The notes under the pieces: generated by a model
Told to the model about the DNA's origin: nothing
The model's input: the letters and a program-made list of their open reading frames with translations, nothing else
Database searches by the model: none
Part shown: positions 26,234-34,658 of the stretch, in pieces
Layout of the letters: each line of letters starts with the position of its first letter
How positions within the stretch are numbered: position 1 is the first letter of the stretch
Position numbers and translations under genes: made by a program
NCBI RefSeq assembly: GCF_007097365.1
Contig: NZ_VJZR01000001.1
Span: forward strand, 496,001-560,000
Reading direction: 5' to 3'
DNA length: 64,000 bases
Source of the DNA: Flavobacterium franklandianum
GTDB taxonomy: Bacteria > Bacteroidota > Bacteroidia > Flavobacteriales > Flavobacteriaceae

Positions 26234-27814
26234 ATGAAAATTGATAAAAAAATAACATTTCTTTTTTTACTTATTGCATTCTTTTTTTCTGTTTATACAA
26301 ACGGACAAAATCTTAATTATCCTGTTATATCGAATGGAAAAATGGTTGCTGATTCAACAAGAATATATGCAGAACCATTTCGACCACAATTTCATTTTTC
26401 ACCAGAAAAAAAATGGATGAACGATCCCAACGGTTTGGTGTTTTATAAAGGAATTTATCATTTATTTTATCAATATTATCCAGAAGATATTGTTTGGGGA
26501 CCAATGCACTGGGGACATGCAACCAGTACTGATTTAATACATTGGAAACATCATAAAATCGCATTATTTCCTGATAAATTAGGATATATTTTCTCGGGAA
26601 GTGTGGTTATTGATGTCAATAATTCTTCAGGATTGGGTACTTTAAAAAATCCAGCAATGGTAGCGATTTTCACCTATCATAATATGGATAGTGAAAAAGC
26701 GGGAAAGATAAATACACAATCACAAGCTTTAGCATACAGTCTTGACGAAGGAGAAACTTGGTCGAAATATCAAGGAAATCCAATTATTGCGAACCTTGGT
26801 TTAAAAGATTTTAGAGATCCAAATGTCTTTTGGAACACGGAAACAAATACTTGGAATTTACTATTGGTAGCCGGTGATTACGCTCAAGTTTATACTTCGG
26901 AAAACTTGATTAATTGGAAATTGGAAAGCGAATTTGGGAAAGGAATTGGCGCTCACGGTGGTGTATGGGAATGTCCCAATCTTTTCAAAATTAAAGTTGA
27001 AAACTCGAACGAAGAAAAATGGGTTTTACTAATAAGTGTGAATCCAGGTGCGCCAAACGGAGGTTCTGGAACGCAATATTTTGTTGGAGATTTTGACGGT
27101 AAAAATTTCAAAACGAACCAAAAAGACACCAAATGGTTAGATAACGGTGCCGATAATTATGCAGGTATAACTTATAATGATGCACCGGAAAATAAGAGAA
27201 TTTTTATTGGTTGGATGAGTAATTGGTTGTATGCGAGAAATACACCAACAAAAAATTGGAGAAGCGCAATGACGCTTCCTAGAGAAATTTTACTTTCTAA
27301 AATAAACAATAATTATATCTTGAAAAATGCCCCAGTTTCACAATTAAAATTACAATTTGAACACCATTTTTCTAAAGATTTAATTGTTTTAAAACCGAAA
27401 CAAAAGACGACTTTGAATTATGATAATCTGAATCAATCGCAAATACAATTTAGAGCAGATGCTAAAAATTTAAAACTGGTTTTTTCAAATGATGTCAATG
27501 ATACTCTAGTGCTAAATTATGATGGCAAACAAAAGACTTTTTCTATTGATCGACGACATTCTGGAATAGTGAATTTTGAACCTAGTTTTGGAAAATCAAT
27601 TCATACAACTGCGACGCCAAATATCATTTCGGAAACCATAGATTACCAGATTATTTTAGATTGGTCGTCGATAGAAATTTTCTTGAATGGAGGTGTTTAC
27701 AGTTTTACGGAACAAATTTTTCCTGAAAAACCATATACAAAACTTACGATTCAATCAGATGAAAATCAAGAAATAAAAAATATTTCAATATATAAAATCA
27801 AAGGAATCTGGTAA
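26234..27814 (+). CDS. GH32 invertase/levanase-type beta-fructosidase, exported
   Basis: Hydrolyses terminal beta-fructofuranosyl bonds in sucrose, raffinose or fructan. It is 526 residues with a signal peptide ending TNGQ (about residue 25), so periplasmic. The three GH32 catalytic positions are plain: WMNDPNG with nucleophile Asp64, DFRDP with Asp195, and WECPNLF with acid/base Glu246. The N-terminal five-bladed propeller is followed by the usual beta-sandwich, ending ...KNISIYKIKGIW. It is the first gene of the operon with an SP-family permease (16-base gap) and a fructokinase, so the released fructose or glucose can be imported and phosphorylated. Invertase and exo-levanase cannot be told apart from sequence alone. 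Confidence 0.93.
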   Translation: MKIDKKITFLFLLIAFFFSVYTNGQNLNYPVISNGKMVADSTRIYAEPFRPQFHFSPEKKWMNDPNGLVFYKGIYHLFYQYYPEDIVWGPMHWGHATSTDLIHWKHHKIALFPDKLGYIFSGSVVIDVNNSSGLGTLKNPAMVAIFTYHNMDSEKAGKINTQSQALAYSLDEGETWSKYQGNPIIANLGLKDFRDPNVFWNTETNTWNLLLVAGDYAQVYTSENLINWKLESEFGKGIGAHGGVWECPNLFKIKVENSNEEKWVLLISVNPGAPNGGSGTQYFVGDFDGKNFKTNQKDTKWLDNGADNYAGITYNDAPENKRIFIGWMSNWLYARNTPTKNWRSAMTLPREILLSKINNNYILKNAPVSQLKLQFEHHFSKDLIVLKPKQKTTLNYDNLNQSQIQFRADAKNLKLVFSNDVNDTLVLNYDGKQKTFSIDRRHSGIVNFEPSFGKSIHTTATPNIISETIDYQIILDWSSIEIFLNGGVYSFTEQIFPEKPYTKLTIQSDENQEIKNISIYKIKGIW

Positions 27815-27830
27815 CTCTTAAACTTAAAAG

Positions 27831-29159
27831 ATGAATAACAAAAAAATACTTTATTGGTCAATTACTGTTGCTTTTGCAGGCTTTTTATTTGGTTTTGACA
27901 CCGTTGTAATATCGGGAGCGGATAAACAATTGCAACAATTATGGGGTTCCTCAGATTTATTTCACGGATTAGTGGTGATGTCGTCTGCATTATGGGGAAC
28001 AGTAATTGGCGCTATTTTCGGGTCTTTCCCAACGAATATATTGGGTAGGAAAAAGACATTAATTATCATTGGAATACTGTTTTTTGTATCTTCACTTGGT
28101 ACCGCATTTGCAAATGATCCAATCTTCTTTTCGATTTTTCGATTTATTGGTGGAATTGGAATTGGAGCTTCAACGATTGCTGCTCCAACATATGTTTCTG
28201 AAATAGCTCCAGCTAAAGATAGAGGGAAATTAGTTGCTTTATACCAATTTAATATTGTTTTTGGGATTCTTATTGCCTTTACATCTAACTATTATTTGAG
28301 AGATGTAGGCGAAAATGCTTGGCGATGGATGCTAGGAATACAAGCTTTCCCTTCTTTTGTTTATATGCTTTTGGTATTTAAAATTCCAGAAAGTCCGCGT
28401 TGGATATTAGAATATAAAAAAGATAGAGAAAAAGCAATTTCTATATTAAAACAAATCCGTACAGAAGCCGAAATTGAGTCTGAAATTCACGCTATAGTCA
28501 ATGAAATGTCTCATGAAGTGAAAGAGGAATCCATTTTTATGAAAAAGTATAGGAAACCATTATTGTTGGCTTTTTTCATTGCTTTTTTCAATCAACTTTC
28601 TGGAATTAATGCCTTTTTATATTATGCTCCGAGAATTTTTGAATTGGCTGGATTAGAGAAATCGGCCTCGTTTTTGAGTAGTATTGGCATTGGAATTATC
28701 AATCTAGTATTTACAATGATTGGGATTTCATTAATAGATAAATTTGGACGAAAAACTTTAATGTATATTGGTTCTGTAGGTTATATTATTTCTTTGGGAT
28801 TAGTCACCACTGCATTTTATTTTGAATGGAAAGGTATAGCAATTCCCTTGTTTTTCTTCTTGTTTATTGCCTCTCACGCAATAGGTCAAGGAGCTGTAAT
28901 TTGGGTATTTATTTCTGAATTATTCCCCAATAAACTTCGTGCGGCAGGAACTTCTTTCGGAACATCTGTTCATTGGGTTTTGGCGGCTTTAATTCCCTCA
29001 TTTATCCCGTTTTTATTTAAACAAATTGGGACAACCACAGTTTTTAGCATTTTCTGTATTATGATGGTTTTTCAATTGCTTTGGGTTTACTTTAAAATGC
29101 CCGAGACTAAAGGAAGAACATTAGAAGAATTGTCAGAAAGTCTGTCGAATAATAAATAA
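27831..29159 (+). CDS. SP-family MFS sugar:proton symporter
   Basis: A 442-residue permease with 12 membrane segments and the sugar-porter signatures: GFDTVVISGADKQLQQLW after helix 1, NILGRKKTL between helices 2 and 3, PESPRWILEYKKDREKA after helix 6, FGRKTLMY, and the terminal PETKGRTLEELSE. It lies between the GH32 and fructokinase genes (gaps of 16 and 2 bases), so its likely cargo is the fructose or glucose freed in the periplasm by the beta-fructosidase. This is a different branch of the MFS from the SUT-like permease at 5881, which would import intact disaccharide. Confidence 0.9.
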   Translation: MNNKKILYWSITVAFAGFLFGFDTVVISGADKQLQQLWGSSDLFHGLVVMSSALWGTVIGAIFGSFPTNILGRKKTLIIIGILFFVSSLGTAFANDPIFFSIFRFIGGIGIGASTIAAPTYVSEIAPAKDRGKLVALYQFNIVFGILIAFTSNYYLRDVGENAWRWMLGIQAFPSFVYMLLVFKIPESPRWILEYKKDREKAISILKQIRTEAEIESEIHAIVNEMSHEVKEESIFMKKYRKPLLLAFFIAFFNQLSGINAFLYYAPRIFELAGLEKSASFLSSIGIGIINLVFTMIGISLIDKFGRKTLMYIGSVGYIISLGLVTTAFYFEWKGIAIPLFFFLFIASHAIGQGAVIWVFISELFPNKLRAAGTSFGTSVHWVLAALIPSFIPFLFKQIGTTTVFSIFCIMMVFQLLWVYFKMPETKGRTLEELSESLSNNK

Positions 29160-29161
29160 AT

Positions 29162-30052
29162 ATGAAAACGAATATAGTCTGTTTTGGAGAAGTTTTATTT
29201 GATATTTTCCCAACTCATAGAAAAATTGGTGGGGCACCTTTGAACGTGGCTTTGCGATTAGCATCATTAGGAATTAATGCCCAAATTATCAGCCGAGTTG
29301 GGAATGATGAAATTGGAAAAGAATTAGTAGCATTTATTCAAGCAAATAATGTTCCTACTGATACAATTCAAATAGATGAAACCTATACTACAGGAGAAGT
29401 TCTAGTTCAATTAGACAAAAAAGGATCGGCAACTTTTACCATTAATTATCCGGTGGCATGGGATGAAATCGAAATTTCCGCTGATGCTAAAAAGGCTGTA
29501 AAAAATTCAGATGCTTTAGTTTTCGGAAGCTTAGTTTGCAGAGATGAGACTTCGTATAATACCTTGTTAAGCCTCATTAAAATTGCAAAATATAAAATAT
29601 TTGATGTTAATTTGCGCGCGCCTTTTTATGGTATAGAATTGCTTAATAATCTAATGTTGAAGTCTGATTTTATTAAATTTAATGATGATGAATTATATGA
29701 AATAAGCGAATATCTTAATTCACCATTTCATTCATTGGAACAAAATATACTTTTTATTGCTAAACAAACTAAAACAGAAAGCATTTGTGTAACTAAAGGA
29801 AATCATGGAGCTGTTTTATATTATAAAGGCAAAATGTATTATAATAGTGGTTATAAAATTAATGTTGTCGATACGGTTGGAGCCGGAGATTCTTTTCTAG
29901 CAGGTTTATTAAGTAAATTATTGACTAATGAAAAACCCCAAAAAGCCATTGACTTTGCTTGTGCATTAGGTGCTTTGGTAGCAAGTAGTGAAGGTGCAAA
30001 TCCAAAAATCACAAACGAAGAAATAGTAAAATTGATGAATTATCCGAGTTAA
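29162..30052 (+). CDS. Fructokinase, PfkB family (second copy in the region)
   Basis: A 296-residue PfkB-type sugar kinase. Visible marks are the N-terminal CFGEVLFDIFPTHRKIGGAPLN, with GGAPLNVALRLASLG near 23-37, and the C-terminal VVDTVGAGDSFLAGLL with catalytic Asp243. It closes the GH32-permease-kinase operon, 2 bases after the permease stop, and presumably phosphorylates imported fructose. No terminator hairpin is obvious directly after it. It differs strongly from the kinase at 4938, so the locus keeps two independent fructokinases, one for each route of sucrose breakdown. Confidence 0.88.
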   Translation: MKTNIVCFGEVLFDIFPTHRKIGGAPLNVALRLASLGINAQIISRVGNDEIGKELVAFIQANNVPTDTIQIDETYTTGEVLVQLDKKGSATFTINYPVAWDEIEISADAKKAVKNSDALVFGSLVCRDETSYNTLLSLIKIAKYKIFDVNLRAPFYGIELLNNLMLKSDFIKFNDDELYEISEYLNSPFHSLEQNILFIAKQTKTESICVTKGNHGAVLYYKGKMYYNSGYKINVVDTVGAGDSFLAGLLSKLLTNEKPQKAIDFACALGALVASSEGANPKITNEEIVKLMNYPS

Positions 30053-30273
30053 GGTTTAAAAGATTAATTCTCTAAAAATTTAGCAATTTTGCCCAAATAA
30101 TGAATTTTAAAAACTTAACGGCTCTATGAAAGTTAGTTTTTGAATAACCTATAAATATGGAACTTGTAAAAGGTAATAATAAAAAATTGCGTTCCTATTT
30201 TACAATATAATTCAAACCCATTCAAAATTTCATTCAAAAATTAATTTGTTCTACAAGTTTGATAATAGGGAAT
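30053..30273. other. Gene-free spacer upstream of the GH13 operon operator
   Basis: This is the first part of the 362-base gap between the fructokinase and GH13 genes. I see no coding frame, hairpin terminator or RNA gene in it. It is AT-rich, and the regulatory elements of the downstream operon begin at 30274. Confidence 0.5.
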
Positions 30274-30287
30274 CGAAAACGTTTTCG
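30274..30287. promoter_or_regulatory. LacI-type operator upstream of the GH13 operon
   Basis: A perfect single copy of CGAAAACGTTTTCG. It is preceded by GGGAAT, the same bases that precede the operator at 26137, and lies 65 bp from the centre of the candidate -7 box. Confidence 0.85.
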
Positions 30288-30341
30288 GGGCTTCAAATGC
30301 TTTTTCGACATCAAAAATTCAAGATATTAGAAAACGAATTC

Positions 30342-30349
30342 TATTTTTA
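30342..30349 (+). promoter_or_regulatory. Candidate -7 box of the GH13 operon
   Basis: TATTTTTA, a near match to TAnnTTTG, sits in the same AAAACGAAT-CTATTTTTAT context as at the GH32 promoter. The predicted transcript would have a leader of about 60 bases before the GH13 start. Confidence 0.45.
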
Positions 30350-30414
30350 TAGCTAATTCTTTCTTAAAGAAATAAAAACAATAAAGGCAATAAAACCATC
30401 ATAAAAAAGCACAA

Positions 30415-32199
30415 ATGAAATATTTAAAAGCAAAAAACACAATTATTATTATAATTTTAATGATTATAACAAGTGACAGTTTGCTAATTGCTCAGGAAAA
30501 ATTGGTGGAAAAAGATCCTAAAATTGAAAGAAAATGGTGGAAAGAAGCTGTTGTTTATCAAATTTATCCAAGAAGTTTCAAGGATACAGATGGTGATGGC
30601 GTAGGCGATTTAAAAGGGATTATTTCTAAACTGGATTACATCAAGAGTTTAGGAATTGAAGTGGTTTGGTTGAACCCAATTTATGGTTCTCCAAATGCGG
30701 ATAACGGTTACGATATTTCGGATTATCAAGCTATTATGAATGAATTTGGAACCATGGAAGATTTTGATGTATTGCTAAAAGGAATGCATGAAAGAGGTTT
30801 GAAGTTAGTTATGGATTTAGTTGTCAATCACAGTTCTGATGAACATAAATGGTTTCAGGAAAGTAGAAAATCACGAGACAATCCGTACAGAGATTACTAC
30901 CACTGGTGGCCAGCCGAAAAAGGAAAACCAGCTTTTCGTCCAGGTGCTTTTGAAGCTGATGGAAGCGGTTGGAGATACGATAAACAAACCGATTCATACT
31001 ATTTGCATTATTTCAATTACAAGCAGCCCGATTTGAATTGGGAAAACCCAAAATTGCGTCAAGAAATTTTCAGTATGATGAATTGGTGGTTCCAAAAAGG
31101 AATTGATGGTTTCCGTATGGATGTAATTCCGTTTATCGCAAAAGACACAACTTTTCCGGTAATTACTCAAGAAGAATTGGATAAAAATTACCAAGGGCGT
31201 TGGGATATTTTTATGGCTAGTGGACCACATTTGCACGATTATTTGAAAGAAATGAACAAAGAAGTTTTGAGTAAATACGATTGTATGACACTAGCCGAAG
31301 GTGCAGGAATGACGCTGAAATCGGCTCTCGATTTTGTAGATGCTGACCGAAAAGAATTGGATATGGGCTATCATTTTGAAGGAACAAACTTGGGATATGT
31401 TCCTGGTTATTTTAAAAAAATGGGTAACTATTCATTAGTAGATTTCAAAAAAATATATTCAGATTGGGACAATGTATATGCCAAAAAAGGCTGGGGAACC
31501 ATTTATTTAGGCAATCACGATCAACCCAGAATGACTTCGCGTTGGGGTAATGATGCACCAGAATTTAGAGTGTTATCCTCTAAAATGTTGACTACATTTT
31601 TGTTAACTATGGGCGGAACTCCTTATTATTACAATGGTGACGAGATCGGAATGATTAATGTTAAATTCAATAAAATTGAAGATTATCGCGACATCGAAAC
31701 CCTAGCTGAATATGAAAAGGTAAAAATTGCTGGTGGCGATTTGAAACAATTTATTGAAGATCAGAAAACGGGAGGAGCTAGAGATAACGGAAGAACCCCT
31801 TTTCAATGGAACACTTCCAAAAATGGCGGATTTTCGTTGGGTGAGCCTTGGTTGAAAGTAAATGACAATCACATTTTTTTGAATGCTGAAGCACAAGAAA
31901 AAGATCCAAATTCTAACTTGAATTATTTCAGAAAAATGACCAAATTAAGAAAATCAAATCTTGCGTTGGTTTACGGAAAATATACGCTTTTAGACGTAGA
32001 AAACCCAAATGTTTATTCCTATACAAGAGAATTTGAAGGTAAAAAACTATTGGTTATGTTAAACTTTACTTCTAAAAAGGCAACTGCAAACATAGGAATT
32101 AACACTGCAAATGCTAAAGTATTAATTAACAATTATCCTACAGTTTCAAAAAGTCTGGAACTCAGACCTTACGAAGCTGTTGTTTTGGAATTAAAATAA
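30415..32199 (+). CDS. GH13 alpha-glucosidase, oligo-1,6-glucosidase type, exported
   Basis: A 594-residue alpha-amylase-family glucosidase with a signal peptide (to about residue 26), so periplasmic. The four conserved regions are visible: LVMDLVVNHSS (131-141), GIDGFRMDVI with nucleophile Asp236, MTLAEGAG with acid/base Glu295, and YLGNHDQPR with Asp369. The residue after the nucleophile is Val237, which in the GH13_23/31 glucosidases is associated with alpha-1,6 preference. Together with the GIEVVWLNPIY and NGYDISDYQ motifs this suggests an oligo-1,6-glucosidase or a related sucrose-isomer hydrolase. It is the first of three tightly spaced genes (gaps of 5 and 3 bases) and a close paralogue of the third. 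Confidence 0.9.
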   Translation: MKYLKAKNTIIIIILMIITSDSLLIAQEKLVEKDPKIERKWWKEAVVYQIYPRSFKDTDGDGVGDLKGIISKLDYIKSLGIEVVWLNPIYGSPNADNGYDISDYQAIMNEFGTMEDFDVLLKGMHERGLKLVMDLVVNHSSDEHKWFQESRKSRDNPYRDYYHWWPAEKGKPAFRPGAFEADGSGWRYDKQTDSYYLHYFNYKQPDLNWENPKLRQEIFSMMNWWFQKGIDGFRMDVIPFIAKDTTFPVITQEELDKNYQGRWDIFMASGPHLHDYLKEMNKEVLSKYDCMTLAEGAGMTLKSALDFVDADRKELDMGYHFEGTNLGYVPGYFKKMGNYSLVDFKKIYSDWDNVYAKKGWGTIYLGNHDQPRMTSRWGNDAPEFRVLSSKMLTTFLLTMGGTPYYYNGDEIGMINVKFNKIEDYRDIETLAEYEKVKIAGGDLKQFIEDQKTGGARDNGRTPFQWNTSKNGGFSLGEPWLKVNDNHIFLNAEAQEKDPNSNLNYFRKMTKLRKSNLALVYGKYTLLDVENPNVYSYTREFEGKKLLVMLNFTSKKATANIGINTANAKVLINNYPTVSKSLELRPYEAVVLELK

Positions 32200-32204
32200 T
32201 TTTT

Positions 32205-32882
32205 ATGTCTCTAAAATTAAAACATATTGCGATTGTTGTTAAAGACTACGATGAGGCAATATTGTATTATACTCAAAAGTTAAATTTTGTTATTATTGAA
32301 GACGCAAAAATATCCGAAGAAAAACGTTGGGTTGTAGTAGCTCCCTCTAATTCTTCTGAATGTTCTTTTTTACTTGCTAAAGCTGTAAATGAGAAACAAA
32401 AAAACAGCATTGGTAACCAAGCAGGTGGTCGTGTATTTTTATTTTTAAATACAAATAATTTTGAAAAGGAGTATCAAAATTTGATTAATAATGGTGTCAA
32501 AATTATTCGGGAACCAAAAAATGAAGTCTATGGGAAGGTTGCTGTTTTTGAAGACTTTTCTGGGAATTTATGGGATTTAATAGAGCCTATAACAAATAAA
32601 TTATTTTACTCAACAGCTATCTTAAATATTATTGATAATAATAATGTCAGTTTTGCCATTACAGAGATAATAAAATTAAAAGTTGCAACAAGCAAAGAAC
32701 AAGGAAATATGTTGTTTAATGTTCATCAATCTAAAGAAGATAATTTAAAAATAATTATATGGGAATGTTATAAAAATAAAGCAGCTTTTGAAGAACATTT
32801 AAGTTCCAAACATCTTCAAGATTTTCTGAATCTTAATGATGTAGAAATAGAAAATGGATATGTTACACAACTAATCGAATAA
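32205..32882 (+). CDS. VOC (glyoxalase-like)-ABM monooxygenase-like fusion protein
   Basis: A 225-residue cytoplasmic protein. Residues 1-126 are a VOC/glyoxalase-bleomycin-resistance domain (LKHIAIVVKDYDEAILYYTQKLNF at the start, VYGKVAVFEDFSGNLWDLIEP at its end). Residues about 140-225 look like an antibiotic-biosynthesis-monooxygenase (ABM/quinol monooxygenase-like) ferredoxin fold, with NMLFNVHQSKED, IIIWECYKNKAAFEEHLSS and HLQDFL. It is embedded between two GH13 genes with gaps of 5 and 3 bases, so it must be co-expressed with them. Its role in sugar use is unknown. It might handle a reactive carbonyl or an oxidised sugar, but that is a guess. Confidence 0.75.
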   Translation: MSLKLKHIAIVVKDYDEAILYYTQKLNFVIIEDAKISEEKRWVVVAPSNSSECSFLLAKAVNEKQKNSIGNQAGGRVFLFLNTNNFEKEYQNLINNGVKIIREPKNEVYGKVAVFEDFSGNLWDLIEPITNKLFYSTAILNIIDNNNVSFAITEIIKLKVATSKEQGNMLFNVHQSKEDNLKIIIWECYKNKAAFEEHLSSKHLQDFLNLNDVEIENGYVTQLIE

Positions 32883-32885
32883 TAT

Positions 32886-34619
32886 ATGAAAATTTTTAAA
32901 TCACTAATTATAATACTATTATTAATGTTTATTACAGCCCAATCCCAAGAAACAAAAACTTCAACCGATAAAAAATGGTGGAAAGAAGCTGTTGTTTATC
33001 AAATTTATCCTCGAAGCTTTAAGGATAGCGATGGTGATGGAGTAGGCGATTTAAAAGGGATTATTTCAAAACTAGATTATTTAAGAAGTATTGGCATCGA
33101 TGCGGTTTGGTTGAACCCAATTTACGAATCACCGAATGATGATAATGGTTATGATATTAGCAATTATCGGGAAATTATGAAGGATTTCGGAACGATGCAA
33201 GATTTCGATTTGCTTTTGAAAGGAATGCACGAACGTGGAATTAAATTGATTATGGACTTGGTAGTAAATCACAGTTCAGATGAAAATTATTGGTTTCAAG
33301 AAAGTAGGAAATCTAGAGATAATAAATATAGAAATTACTATTATTGGTGGCCTGCGGAAAAAGGAACACCTCCATATCGCTGGAGTTTCTTTGATGTGAA
33401 TAGCAATGCCTGGAAATATGATGCTCAAACGGATTCGTACTATCTACACTATTTTTCTGTAAAGCAACCAGACCTTAATTGGAATAACCCAGAAGTTCGT
33501 AATGAAATTTACGATATGATGAAGTTTTGGTTAGATAAAGGTATTGATGGGTTTAGATTAGATGCTTTTCAATTTGCTTCAAAAGACCCAAGTTTTCCTG
33601 AATTGCCCAAAGAAATTGTTGGAAAACCACTTGAAATCATAAAATATTATGGGAATGGCTCACATTTGCACGATTATCTTCAAGAAATGAATCGCGAGGT
33701 TTTGAGCAAATATCCCAATGCAATGACGGTTGCAGAGGGTGCTGGAGATTCTCCAAAAGCAGCAATGAAATTTGTTGATCCCGACCGAAAAGAATTAAAT
33801 ATTGCCTATCATTTTGAAAGTGTAGATATTGGAAAACACCTTTCTGATTTTGGTTTGGTAAAATACAAAGATATTTTTTCTCGATACGACGAAACGTTTA
33901 AAGACAAAGGCTGGCTTTCTATTTTTATGGCTAATCACGATCAACCTCGGATGGTTTCTAAATTTGGAAATGACACCGAAAAATACAGAGAACTTTCGTC
34001 AAAGATGCTGACCACTTTTGTGATGACAATGCGTGGTACTACTTTTTATTATCAAGGGGATGAATTAGGAATGAGTAACATTCGATTTGACAATATTGAA
34101 GATTATAACGATGTTGACACCAGAAATAAACACCAATTTTTAAAAGAAAACAACGGCGACCTAAAAGCATTTTTAGAAGGTCAAAAACAAACTTCAAGAG
34201 AAAATGGAAGAACACCAATTCAATGGAATGCAGATGCGAATGCTGGATTTACAGTTGGAAAACCTTGGTTAAAAGTCAATCCAAACTATACTAAAGTGAA
34301 TGTTGAAACATTAGAAAAAGATCCGAATTCTACGTTGAATTACTTTAGAAAATTAGTACAACTACGAAAAAACAATCCAGTTTTAATTTATGGAAAATAT
34401 ACGCTTTTAGATAAAGAAAATCCAAAAGTATTCGCATTTACTAGAGAATTAGAAGGTAAAAAAACACTTGTTTTGTTGAATTTTTCGGCTGATAATGCAA
34501 CAGTTAACACCGGAATAAACTTAAATAATTCCAAAATTATAAGTAGTAATTATCAGGAAATGCGTTCCAACAAAAGTATATTGCGTCCTTATGAAGCTTT
34601 AATTATTGAAATAAATTAA
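32886..34619 (+). CDS. GH13 alpha-glucosidase, exported, second member of a pair
   Basis: A 577-residue periplasmic alpha-glucosidase (signal peptide to about residue 20, ending TAQS). Conserved regions are LIMDLVVNHSS (121-131), GIDGFRLDAF with nucleophile Asp226, MTVAEGAG with Glu284, and FMANHDQPR with Asp352. The residue after the nucleophile is Ala227, not the Val of its paralogue two genes upstream, which points to alpha-1,4 or broader preference. Long identical stretches in the N-terminal part show that the two GH13 genes arose by duplication. Together they would digest short oligosaccharides with both alpha-1,4 and alpha-1,6 links. Confidence 0.9.
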   Translation: MKIFKSLIIILLLMFITAQSQETKTSTDKKWWKEAVVYQIYPRSFKDSDGDGVGDLKGIISKLDYLRSIGIDAVWLNPIYESPNDDNGYDISNYREIMKDFGTMQDFDLLLKGMHERGIKLIMDLVVNHSSDENYWFQESRKSRDNKYRNYYYWWPAEKGTPPYRWSFFDVNSNAWKYDAQTDSYYLHYFSVKQPDLNWNNPEVRNEIYDMMKFWLDKGIDGFRLDAFQFASKDPSFPELPKEIVGKPLEIIKYYGNGSHLHDYLQEMNREVLSKYPNAMTVAEGAGDSPKAAMKFVDPDRKELNIAYHFESVDIGKHLSDFGLVKYKDIFSRYDETFKDKGWLSIFMANHDQPRMVSKFGNDTEKYRELSSKMLTTFVMTMRGTTFYYQGDELGMSNIRFDNIEDYNDVDTRNKHQFLKENNGDLKAFLEGQKQTSRENGRTPIQWNADANAGFTVGKPWLKVNPNYTKVNVETLEKDPNSTLNYFRKLVQLRKNNPVLIYGKYTLLDKENPKVFAFTRELEGKKTLVLLNFSADNATVNTGINLNNSKIISSNYQEMRSNKSILRPYEALIIEIN

Positions 34620-34620
34620 T

Positions 34621-34648
34621 TCAAAAAATAGTTACATTCGATTTTTTG
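34621..34648 (+). terminator. Weak AT-rich hairpin after the GH13 operon
   Basis: TCAAAAAAT pairs with ATTTTTTGA across a 10-base loop directly after the GH13 stop. The stem is almost purely A/T, so its strength is doubtful, but the position fits a terminator. Confidence 0.4.
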
Positions 34649-34658
34649 AGTCAGATAA

